A model generated the notes under the pieces. The model did not search any database and was not told where the DNA came from. It was given only the letters and a program-made list of their open reading frames with translations. From contig DOMW01000090.1 in NCBI GenBank assembly GCA_003510345.1, forward strand, positions 14,126-31,882: DNA of 17,757 bases, given 5' to 3'. Each line of letters begins with the position of its first letter. Position 1 is the stretch's first letter. The translations under genes were made by a program, and so were the position numbers. Shown piece by piece: positions 1 to 6,455 of the stretch. The stretch is from Clostridiales bacterium (GTDB taxonomy: Bacteria; Bacillota; Clostridia; Christensenellales; Christensenellaceae).

Positions 1-252
1 GGGCGGCGGCGTTTGTTTCCTCAGTTCCTCCATGATCGCGTCCCTGCGCGTCTCCGCCTGTTCCTGAATCTGCCTGCAATGTTTGTCCAGCATCCCCTCG
101 GTCAGCAGGCTCGTGTACAGGCCGCTTTGGTGTTCTTTCAGGAAGCGTTTCCGCATCCATCCGTATTTGCTCAGTGTTTCCGGCAGCGCGCCCATCTCCA
201 TGTCGGGATACAGTATCCCGTCCTTGCCTTCGCTGTACGTTAGTTGCAACAT
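1..252 (-). CDS. tnpV: TnpV-like protein, overprinted on the large ICE gene (partial)
   Basis: ATG at 252 opens 84 codons to the window edge without a stop, shifted one base from the frame of the large ICE protein. A good ribosome binding site (AAAGGAG) lies 8 nt upstream. The product begins MLQLTYSEGKDGILYPDM and continues with KYGWMRKRFLKEHQSGLYTS and LLTEGMLDKHC. This matches the pattern I know for TnpV-family proteins: an LTY...YYPDL-like start, then GxxGRMRKRYLKEHRPxxY, then LLLSGKL. TnpV was named in Tn4451-type transposons. Its biochemical role is not established, and it is not a transposase with a visible catalytic motif. Both frames stay open here, so this is either real dual coding or a false reading in one frame. 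The TnpV frame has the more protein-like composition. Confidence 0.6.
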   Translation of the reverse strand, partial: MLQLTYSEGKDGILYPDMEMGALPETLSKYGWMRKRFLKEHQSGLYTSLLTEGMLDKHCRQIQEQAETRRDAIMEELRKQTPPP

Positions 253-994
253 CTCGCTCACTCCTTTCATTGTCGCGTATTGTTCGTTCGATTCGTTTCA
301 GCAGTTCCCGCGCCAGATCGCTCACGGCGCACCCCAGAATGTTCAGCGTTCGTCCGGTATTGAAGTATTCGATTCCCCGGAAGCCGGGCGCGGGGCGCTC
401 TATCCCGCAGCGCCTGCACGCCATGTATTCCACGCTGTCTTTGAGCAGGGCGGTGAAATGCCACTGCATATCCTGCTCCGATAAATCTTCCAGACCGCTG
501 TTATGCGCCGCCTGTTTCAGTTGGTCGAAGTATGCCTGAAAGTTATCCTCCGCCGTAGACCGTACCGCCGCCCGCAAGTATTTTCGGAAGTTGATCGTCT
601 CTCCATCCAGCGCGGGTTCTTCATCTTCCAACAGCATAAGCGATACCGCATCGGCGTTACCGCGCGTCAGCTTCCACAATCTGGGCGGTGCTTTCCGTCC
701 GGGCACGACGTCCGTCACATCGAATACATACTTAATTTTACCACTCTGGCGATCCGCGTCAAAAATTGCGATACCGCGCGCGCCGCCCCTGATCCGGCAG
801 CCCAGCTTGTTCCACAAATCGAACGACGCGCACATCGCCGCGTCCGGCCGCTGGCCGTAGATCATCACTTGATCGGCAAAGTGGTATTTGTACAAATATG
901 CGGCGGCGCTCAGAAAATGCGCCCACCGCCCGCTATCCCGCGCGACTTCCGAAATATATTGCCGGTACGCCGTGACCATGTTTTCTTTTTTCAT
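1..994 (-). CDS. N-terminal part of the very large ICE helicase/methylase-type protein (partial)
   Basis: Open frame from ATG at 994 to the window edge (331 codons, no stop), so the gene continues outside. Residues 1-110 carry the block I associate with the N-terminus of the 2000-3000-aa clostridial ICE proteins annotated as SNF2 helicase/DNA methylase or LtrC-like: an MVTAYRQYISE start, AAYLYKYHF, VMIYGQRPDA, FDLWNKLGCRIRGGARGIA and KYVFDVTD. A second conserved block, LARELLKRIERTI, lies near residue 240. These proteins are thought to process or protect element DNA, but no helicase or methylase motif lies in this fragment. Its ATG overlaps the stop of the Toprim gene (ATGA, 991-994), which suggests translational coupling. 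From about residue 248 the protein becomes Arg/Gly/Asp-rich because the same DNA encodes a TnpV-like protein in another frame. Family assignment is from memory. Confidence 0.75.
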   Translation of the reverse strand, partial: MKKENMVTAYRQYISEVARDSGRWAHFLSAAAYLYKYHFADQVMIYGQRPDAAMCASFDLWNKLGCRIRGGARGIAIFDADRQSGKIKYVFDVTDVVPGRKAPPRLWKLTRGNADAVSLMLLEDEEPALDGETINFRKYLRAAVRSTAEDNFQAYFDQLKQAAHNSGLEDLSEQDMQWHFTALLKDSVEYMACRRCGIERPAPGFRGIEYFNTGRTLNILGCAVSDLARELLKRIERTIRDNERSERDVATNVQRRQGRDTVSRHGDGRAAGNTEQIRMDAETLPERTPKRPVHEPADRGDAGQTLQADSGTGGDAQGRDHGGTEETNAAA

Positions 995-2112
995 GCGCTA
1001 CCTCCCGCCGGTTCACCGTTCGTATTCCCACTCACCCCGTTTTTTTTTACGAGGTCGGCGTTATAGTCCTTTTCGGTTGGCGGGCAGTCGTTGCAGGCAT
1101 ATCCCTGTTTTTCCAATTCGTCGATATATTCCCGCGTGGCTGCCCGCGCAGCCGTGTCGTTATCCAGACAAAAATCTATTGTGTCAATCTCCGGGTGCAT
1201 CCGCAGATAGAAGTATATGGGGTCTTTCGCAAGGCATCCCAGCGCCTTGTAATGGCGATTATTCCACGGAATGCCGTTCTCCATATCCATGCTCATGGCG
1301 CTCATCGCGTCGATGGCGCTCTCGAATACGCGCAGTGTTGTACTATCCATCTCCGGCGTGAAAGACCACGCGAACACTTTCTTGCTTCCGGCCACATCGC
1401 CCTTGAACGGTGTATCCACCCTTGTGCTGGTGCCGCGCAACGCGGCGTGACATGCCTTGTTTTTCATGTCGTACCCCACAAAGACGCAGTTGTGCCGCTG
1501 ATCTTCGTACAGGGAATTGTTTTTGATCATGTGATTCACAATGTCCGAATGGATGCCCCGCGTTTTGGTCAGATACGCAAAAACACGCCGGTTGTCGGCG
1601 TGCTTTGGTGGAAGCTGGAATATTCTTTTGGCGTCGTCTTTGGGAACATCCCGTGCTGTAGGCGGCGGTTCCGATGTTGCATGTTTGGCATTATTGTTTT
1701 CAACGCCTTGCTGGGGAAGCTGTTGCGGCGGAGGTTGCCGCACCAAATCCATCATGCGCGACATTTGCGGGCGGTTCGCGCCTTTGCCCACGTAAGCGTT
1801 CAGCTTGTTTTTAATGCTCGGTTTGCCCAGCAACGGGGAATTGGAGAAGCGCAGCAATTCGATCACCGCTTCGCGGAATGTCAGGTCGCAGTATTCCTCA
1901 AGAAACTGTATAGACCGGCCTTGATGCTTGCCGTGCCCATTGTCTTTCAGGCTGTGGCGTTTCCACTTGTTTCCAGTGATTTTCAGGCTGTCATATTCCT
2001 CGTGCCGGTAGGTATCCCCGCTGAATCGCTTGATGGGGATGCCTTTATGCAGGCAGTAATCCACAAGGTTTACTTCCGACGCGGCTTGAATTTGTTCTTC
2101 GGTTAGTAGCAT
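991..2112 (-). CDS. Toprim/DUF3991-type DNA primase-like ICE protein
   Basis: 373 aa. I chose the ATG at 2112 because AAAGGAGGT sits 7 nt upstream; an upstream in-frame ATG at 2148 lies inside a hairpin and has no such site. Residues 1-90 resemble the N-terminal part of DUF3991/CHC2-like primase proteins (VDYCLHKGIPIKR, then HGKHQGRSIQFLEEY and LTFREAVIELL) but lack a clear zinc-binding cysteine set. Residues 120-160 are a Pro/Gln-rich linker. Residues 260-335 form the Toprim core: RVFESAIDA supplies the conserved Glu (about 264) and IDFCLDNDTA supplies the D-x-D pair (about 317-319), the metal-binding residues of the fold. PTEKDYNADL near the end is also typical. Proteins of this kind sit beside the large helicase/methylase protein in clostridial ICEs and probably act in element DNA replication or transfer. 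Its stop overlaps the next ATG. Confidence 0.85.
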   Translation of the reverse strand: MLLTEEQIQAASEVNLVDYCLHKGIPIKRFSGDTYRHEEYDSLKITGNKWKRHSLKDNGHGKHQGRSIQFLEEYCDLTFREAVIELLRFSNSPLLGKPSIKNKLNAYVGKGANRPQMSRMMDLVRQPPPQQLPQQGVENNNAKHATSEPPPTARDVPKDDAKRIFQLPPKHADNRRVFAYLTKTRGIHSDIVNHMIKNNSLYEDQRHNCVFVGYDMKNKACHAALRGTSTRVDTPFKGDVAGSKKVFAWSFTPEMDSTTLRVFESAIDAMSAMSMDMENGIPWNNRHYKALGCLAKDPIYFYLRMHPEIDTIDFCLDNDTAARAATREYIDELEKQGYACNDCPPTEKDYNADLVKKNGVSGNTNGEPAGGSA

Positions 2113-2141
2113 GGGGGTGACCTCCTTTGGGGGGAATGAAA

Positions 2142-2168
2142 AAGGCACAGCCGGGGAGGGTGTGCCTT
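2142..2168 (-). promoter_or_regulatory. Stem-loop in the leader of the Toprim gene
   Basis: AAGGCACA (2142-2149) and TGTGCCTT (2161-2168) pair perfectly around an 11-nt loop. Read on the minus strand the stem is followed by a short T run (CCTTTTTC) and then, within about 20 nt, by the ribosome binding site of the Toprim gene. That placement fits a weak intrinsic terminator or attenuator that limits read-through into the ICE genes. I see no ligand-type motif around it. Confidence 0.5.
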
Positions 2169-2244
2169 GAGAAGCAAGGGTTCAGTTTTTTAGAGGACTA
2201 TTGGAATTCACTGTAAACTTTTTTCTATGATACCGATGACCGCT

Positions 2245-2263
2245 CAATTTTTTACAAAAATTG
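2245..2263. repeat. AT-rich palindrome between helicase and Toprim genes
   Basis: CAATTTTT and AAAAATTG flank a 3-nt centre, a perfect 8-bp inverted repeat in the AT-rich gap 2172-2368. It lacks the GC stem of an intrinsic terminator. It could be a protein-binding site or chance in AT-rich DNA. I found no convincing promoter in this gap. Confidence 0.3.
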
Positions 2264-2368
2264 CATAGCTCTATATTAAGTTCATTTAATCCTCATTCAT
2301 ATTTATGATGGGAACCTCAAATAATTATGGAGTAACTGCATAGAGCGAGCAAACTTTCAACATAATCA

Positions 2369-5272
2369 CTAGGAGCACCAAATCTCCAACTCTGTCATGC
2401 ACCCTTTTATTCGTTCATAAACTGGAATCGCTAATTCATATACATTATTATTCTTTCTCTTTACATTTGATACACTAGTATGCTTAAATCCAGGTTGGGC
2501 TAATATTACTCTATAGCTCCATTCATTAATTCTAAAATGCTTTTTTATTTCGTCAAATATAGGATAAGAGCCCAAAATAATTTTGGACTCTGTTTGCATT
2601 CTTTCTTCAAGGCGGGATAATAATTCTGGATTCGCAATCCAATGAATACTGCGAAGTGCTTGGGCAAATAAAACATCACAATCAACCTTTCTACAGCCCG
2701 GATTGCTCTTGGTCGATGCTTTACAGTGTATTAGGCTTATCATTCTTTCGCTAGTTGAAAACCACAATAAGTCAGCAATTTCATTTGCCCGATCATCAAG
2801 AATAAGTACATCCTGATTTTTATCTAGCTTCGGCTTAATCAGCTCAATCGTTTTATTAATAATAGGCAAATTCTTAGAGGGATCCTTCTCATCATACCGT
2901 TCTTTCTTTATTAAACAGTTCTCCCAGTTCTTTGGAATCCATACCGAAGGCGGCAAATGTTCAATTTTTCTGTTCGGCACAATTTGATTTTTGCCTTCGA
3001 TGATATCACCATTTGGCATTACTAACGAAAAAGGATAATCGTTCATAGTCTCTTGCAATGAGCAATTAATGATGTTGTTTTCGTTTTTATCCAATCTAAT
3101 AGAGATTTCGTCATCAGTATCCAATGTCCAAAGATTTTCCGCGTTAAAGTCCATATTTATATTGATTTCAAAATCACAGATTTTCATGGTGCTGCTTAGA
3201 ACTCCGGTTTGTGGATTAAGTTTATATGGTGGGGTCATTTCGGGAATTACGTTTCTATATGGTTGTTTCCCCTCAATTTGAATAATAACATTCTGCGTTC
3301 TGAAAAACAATTCATCTGGTACTATAGCTAGTGGTAGTTCATCAATTCTGTCTATATAATGTGTTTGAGCCAAGAATGATAAGCCTGGTAGAGAGGTCAT
3401 TACTGGGCCGCTAGTTATCAGACAAACAAGTTGATCACACCATCCCTTAAACTCTTCTGCTGTACCTCTCTTCATCGCCCACACCCTACTTCTCTTTGTA
3501 GCAATGCCCCAAGTATTGTCGTTGTCTAAGCTTAATAATGCATGTCCCGCGCTAAATACTCTTCCTTCGCTTGCTCTTACAGAAGCTTGCACGCCACTCC
3601 CAATAACAGTTTTATATGCTGGCTGAGAAGCACCTTGCAATACAGAATTCTTTAATCCGACCATTATATAGTCACTCTGGTCAAATTCCGAAAGAATCTT
3701 ATACAACCTACCGTATGGAATCGGTTCAAATTTTCCTTTTATTATATGTTTTCTTATTAGTTTTAAAACGAGTTCACTTGTCGATAATTCGAACAGAAGT
3801 CCTTGTTCACTCACATGGTAAAAGATATGGACATCAAGCATATCTTCAATGTATATTTCTCTGCTAGCCCATTCTAATGGTTTACTATAGGATGTAACAA
3901 CAATTAACGGCGATGAAGCATTTTGCTGTTCCACATGGATGATGTTGATATTGTCCGCACTATCAACAGTATCCTCAACATTGGCCAAGCAAAAATTGCC
4001 ATCTGTTCCATAGACTCTTGTGCTGAAAAACACATTTATTTCGGGCATTTGAAAATCAATGTCACTAGCATGGGTGGATCGATTAAAACGAGCTCTCTCC
4101 ATCTGTTCATTGATAACACCAGGTATTAGACGACTCCATGCAACATCCGATCTATATAATTCACTTACCTCACCTCTTACCGCATCTACATTTGCTATTA
4201 GAACCGCCTGCCCTGCTTGACCAGGAGCTTGACGCGATATGCGCCCGAGGAATTGAATGGTGTAGGGTATTGATCTAGGCGTAGCATGCAATACCGCGAC
4301 TTTCAAGTTGGGTATGTCTAACCCTTCACTTGCTATTCCTACACAAACGAGACCATCTAAGGCACCGTTACGAACTTTCCGAATCAAATCTGCATTTACC
4401 TTTGGCGAACGTTTAGAGTGGATTACATCAATGTTAAAACCAGCATCCGTGTATTCGCTTACTAGTCTTTTTGCATCTTTGATACGATCTGTTCGGATTA
4501 TTATTGCCGCATTGGGATTATCAAGCTTCTCATCATTATAGACTGTTGAAGCAGCACGCACTAAATCTGTAGTATAACCGGGTTGCTGTATACCCGCGTT
4601 AATGCCTCTAAAACTAACTGAACGCATGATTCCATCATCAAGAGCATTATTAATAGAATAGTGATATATAAGTTTTGCTTGCATTCTTTTTCGATCCCTT
4701 CTAAAGGGAGTGGCAGTTAAGAAAATTCTTTTTATTTTTGTATAGTAATCATTAATTGCTTTCCATATTGGGGCAGGCGAATGGTGTGCCTCATCAACAA
4801 ATACGGCATCAATAAGGTTATCGGGTATAGGCGTCAACTGAGTATAATATGGGGAGATACTATTTGGATGTGCCACCACAACATCGTTTGCCTCGAATAT
4901 TGTTTCCCATGCCTCTTTGGAGTTTTTGCGCTCTTCCACTTCATAAACATTGACAAATGGCATATCTCCAGATATACACTTAGCGAAGCGTAAATCTTTT
5001 AATTCTTTAAAATTATCACATATTTGCCTGCGCAGTATTTTTGACGGCTCAACAATTAGTATTTTCGATAGTTTTAGCTCAAAGCAGGCGGCCATCATTA
5101 TAGCGGTTTTTCCTGATCCTGTTGGCATACTAATCAGCGCGGCAATTTCATTTGAAGACGTTGTATAGTAACTCTTTAAGGCCCAAATGGCACCAAGTTG
5201 ACACTTTCTAAGACCGTGTTGATTGTCAGGTTCAAGTGTAAACCGATTTCTGTTATCCTGAAAAAATGGCAT
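2369..5272 (-). CDS. DEAD/DEAH-box (SF2) helicase with C-terminal nuclease-like motif; candidate defence protein
   Basis: 967 aa. ATG at 5272 has AGGAGGTG 5 nt upstream. Helicase motifs are plain: MPTGSGKT (Walker A, residues 49-56), VFVDEAHH (motif II, about 158-163), LTATPF (motif III, 185-190), GIASEGLDIP (about 312-321) and QFLGRISR (motif VI, about 340-347). This is the layout of restriction-type SF2 helicases (COG1061-like). Residues about 400-800 have no domain I recognise. Near the C-terminus, ILDDRANEIADLL (about 824-836) is followed by LIHCKAS (about 847-853). An acidic residue and then H-x-K at this distance resembles a PD-(D/E)xK nuclease core, but this is my reading. The gene is visibly AT-rich compared with its neighbours, a sign of separate acquisition. 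It stands alone, with no methylase or specificity subunit nearby, so a one-gene anti-phage helicase-nuclease is plausible and unproven. Confidence 0.85.
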   Translation of the reverse strand: MPFFQDNRNRFTLEPDNQHGLRKCQLGAIWALKSYYTTSSNEIAALISMPTGSGKTAIMMAACFELKLSKILIVEPSKILRRQICDNFKELKDLRFAKCISGDMPFVNVYEVEERKNSKEAWETIFEANDVVVAHPNSISPYYTQLTPIPDNLIDAVFVDEAHHSPAPIWKAINDYYTKIKRIFLTATPFRRDRKRMQAKLIYHYSINNALDDGIMRSVSFRGINAGIQQPGYTTDLVRAASTVYNDEKLDNPNAAIIIRTDRIKDAKRLVSEYTDAGFNIDVIHSKRSPKVNADLIRKVRNGALDGLVCVGIASEGLDIPNLKVAVLHATPRSIPYTIQFLGRISRQAPGQAGQAVLIANVDAVRGEVSELYRSDVAWSRLIPGVINEQMERARFNRSTHASDIDFQMPEINVFFSTRVYGTDGNFCLANVEDTVDSADNINIIHVEQQNASSPLIVVTSYSKPLEWASREIYIEDMLDVHIFYHVSEQGLLFELSTSELVLKLIRKHIIKGKFEPIPYGRLYKILSEFDQSDYIMVGLKNSVLQGASQPAYKTVIGSGVQASVRASEGRVFSAGHALLSLDNDNTWGIATKRSRVWAMKRGTAEEFKGWCDQLVCLITSGPVMTSLPGLSFLAQTHYIDRIDELPLAIVPDELFFRTQNVIIQIEGKQPYRNVIPEMTPPYKLNPQTGVLSSTMKICDFEININMDFNAENLWTLDTDDEISIRLDKNENNIINCSLQETMNDYPFSLVMPNGDIIEGKNQIVPNRKIEHLPPSVWIPKNWENCLIKKERYDEKDPSKNLPIINKTIELIKPKLDKNQDVLILDDRANEIADLLWFSTSERMISLIHCKASTKSNPGCRKVDCDVLFAQALRSIHWIANPELLSRLEERMQTESKIILGSYPIFDEIKKHFRINEWSYRVILAQPGFKHTSVSNVKRKNNNVYELAIPVYERIKGCMTELEIWCS

Positions 5273-5336
5273 GAATGCACCTCCTAGTTTTTCCAGTTAT
5301 CGTTAATTCGAAAAAGGCTATCCCTCTTGCAGTCAT

Positions 5337-5350
5337 CATTATAAATAATG
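5337..5350 (-). promoter_or_regulatory. Possible -10 region/operator upstream of the helicase
   Basis: CATTATAAATAATG is a 14-bp palindrome. On the minus strand it contains TATAAT about 65 nt upstream of the helicase start. No good -35 lies at the right distance, so this is a weak promoter call. A dyad over a -10 box would suit a repressor site. Confidence 0.3.
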
Positions 5351-5420
5351 GTTGTCTGAAACTGTTTTATTTTACTCCCTTATTGTTGCTTACTGAACAA
5401 TACCGTGAAGTTCACTTTTC

Positions 5421-5450
5421 TTGACATCCCCCAACCCAAAGCCGTACAAT
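5421..5450 (+). promoter_or_regulatory. Sigma-70-type promoter for the structured RNA
   Basis: TTGACA (5421-5426), an 18-bp spacer and TACAAT (5445-5450) on the plus strand. The -35 is a perfect consensus. Initiation would be near 5457, just before a highly structured segment that ends in an intrinsic terminator. An 11-bp palindrome GTGAAGTTCAC (5405-5415) lies 5 nt upstream of the -35. Confidence 0.65.
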
Positions 5451-5456
5451 ACCATC

Positions 5457-5665
5457 AAGGGGATTTGCCCCGAAAAATATGATATAACGTGGCAGGCTGA
5501 GGTGCTACCAACACCCCAGCCCTGCATATGAGGTGAGCAAGCACCCCTCGCAATCCTAAGACACCACGCTAATCAATTATAGCACCAGCCTTCAGGATTG
5601 TTCAAGCGTATACGAACGCGGAATGAGGGATAAGCGCGAAAGCGCCGCCTCCGTCCGCGTTTTTT
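5457..5665 (+). ncRNA. Structured, pseudoknotted noncoding RNA of about 210 nt (raiA-motif RNA is one candidate)
   Basis: The segment has no credible ORF, a consensus promoter in front and an intrinsic terminator at its end. Visible pairings are: GGGG/CCCC near the 5' end (about 5458-5471); outer stem CGTGG (5488-5492) with CCACG (5564-5568); inside it, GGCTG-A-GGTG (5495-5504) with CACC-C-CAGCC (5512-5521); and GAG/GTG (5530-5535) with CAC/CTC (5542-5549). CAATCCT (5551-5557) lies inside the outer stem but pairs with AGGATTG (5594-5600) outside it, which makes a pseudoknot. GCTA/TAGC (5568-5583) is a further small hairpin. Size, compactness and a free-standing promoter and terminator resemble the clostridial raiA-motif RNA, but I cannot confirm the match. 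It could instead be an RNA partner of the divergent helicase gene. Confidence 0.6.
5576..5605 (-). promoter_or_regulatory. Opposing sigma-70-like promoter inside the RNA segment
   Basis: On the minus strand, TTGAAC (5605-5600), an 18-bp spacer and a perfect TATAAT (5581-5576). It would fire towards the helicase gene across the plus-strand RNA and so make an antisense or leader transcript. Both boxes overlap bases used in the RNA folding (the AGGATTG arm and the GCTA/TAGC hairpin), so the match could be a by-product of RNA structure. Confidence 0.35.
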
Positions 5666-5666
5666 G
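5616..5666 (+). terminator. Intrinsic terminator ending the structured RNA
   Basis: ACGCGGA (5616-5622) pairs with TCCGCGT (5654-5660). The stem is capped inside by GCGC-GAAA-GCGC and followed by TTTTT on the plus strand. It ends a plus-strand transcript before the next gene, which supports an independent RNA gene upstream. Confidence 0.7.
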
Positions 5667-5729
5667 TATTTGGGTGAATCCCCTTTATTAAAACAGAAAG
5701 AGGGAAGCGCTATGGATTATTAGGAAAAT

Positions 5730-6365
5730 ATGGAACTCAGAATTCAGGGAATCGGAACAGGCGGGATCAACCCAAGTGCCCGCACTGTATTTACCAAACT
5801 CAAATCATACTTTGAACTGCTGGGGAATGACCAACATATCCTGATCAGGTACATTTCCGGTATGATCGCCGCAACGAATGTGACGATGCTGGATGAAGCC
5901 GCTTCATACGGCTTTGATGTCGCCGACCAACTGCACCAAATCTGTACCGATTTGTTGGACAAACATGGCGCTAATCCGGAATATCACGAATACTATACGG
6001 CGATCAGCGCTAAGCGCGACCTCTTCTCCATTTATCCCACCGAGAGTACCGTACAAAGCCTATACTATCTGGAATTATTTGACCTGCATGCTGAACTTTC
6101 CGTCAACGAATATATATTGAGACAGGAAAAAAACATACGTGAATTTGCCGGTCTGCCCGAAGTCGGACACTACTATGAAATACTGGAGCAGAAATTGGGA
6201 GCCGCCGCAAAAGACCTCAACGATTTGCTGTTAGAGCACTTTGTTTGCGCGCGCGTGATGGACGCGTTCCGGCAAGGGATGCTGAACGAATATCATTATA
6301 CGCTGGAAAATGTCGACCCTGACACCCAACAGCCCATTTTCCAGCTTTGGATGGAGACACTTTAG
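5730..6365 (+). CDS. Hypothetical protein, 211 aa, family not recognised
   Basis: The only clear plus-strand protein gene. The product is predicted soluble and mostly helical, with no signal peptide, membrane segment or catalytic motif that I recognise (MELRIQGIGTGG start, QPIFQLWMETL end). The start is uncertain. An in-frame ATG at 5712 reads M-D-Y and then hits an amber stop (TAG, 5721-5723); the next in-frame ATG is 5730, with TAGGA close upstream. So the present start may follow a point mutation that cut off six residues, or the short reading may be chance. A possible promoter (TTGTAT near 5664, ATTAAA near 5687) lies between the RNA terminator and the gene. A strong terminator follows. 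It may belong to the same cargo as the RNA and the helicase; its function is unknown. Confidence 0.75.
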   Translation: MELRIQGIGTGGINPSARTVFTKLKSYFELLGNDQHILIRYISGMIAATNVTMLDEAASYGFDVADQLHQICTDLLDKHGANPEYHEYYTAISAKRDLFSIYPTESTVQSLYYLELFDLHAELSVNEYILRQEKNIREFAGLPEVGHYYEILEQKLGAAAKDLNDLLLEHFVCARVMDAFRQGMLNEYHYTLENVDPDTQQPIFQLWMETL

Positions 6366-6388
6366 GTTGTTGTGTACTTCATAGATGA

Positions 6389-6434
6389 GAAAGCGCCGTT
6401 CATGATCCTGTTATGAACGGCGCTTTCGTTTTAT
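6389..6434 (+). terminator. Strong intrinsic terminator after the 211-aa gene
   Basis: GAAAGCGCCGTTCAT (6389-6403) and ATGAACGGCGCTTTC (6413-6427) form a perfect 15-bp stem with a 9-nt loop, then GTTTTATT on the plus strand. It ends the plus-strand unit. The same hairpin also lies just past the minus-strand sortase gene and could work in both directions, though the minus-strand tail is less T-rich. Confidence 0.85.
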
Positions 6435-6455
6435 TGCCCATTTTTACCGCTAAAA

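Noticed and set aside
267..464. Small minus-strand open frame upstream of the TnpV-like start
   Set aside because: It is out of frame with the conserved large ICE protein, which is continuous here, and its Arg-rich sequence looks non-coding.
1195..2106. A 303-codon open frame on the plus strand
   Set aside because: Antisense to the Toprim gene, with shadow-like composition and no recognisable motif.
2113..2368. Promoter for the Toprim/ICE operon
   Set aside because: Several half-matches exist on the minus strand (TTTACA with TCTAAA, for example) but none is clearly better than expected in AT-rich DNA.
5457..5665. Ribosomal, transfer, tmRNA, SRP or 6S RNA
   Set aside because: I could not find the conserved elements of these RNAs, such as a tRNA-like end, a CCA end or the SRP tetraloop domain. 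Classical riboswitch cores were not evident either.
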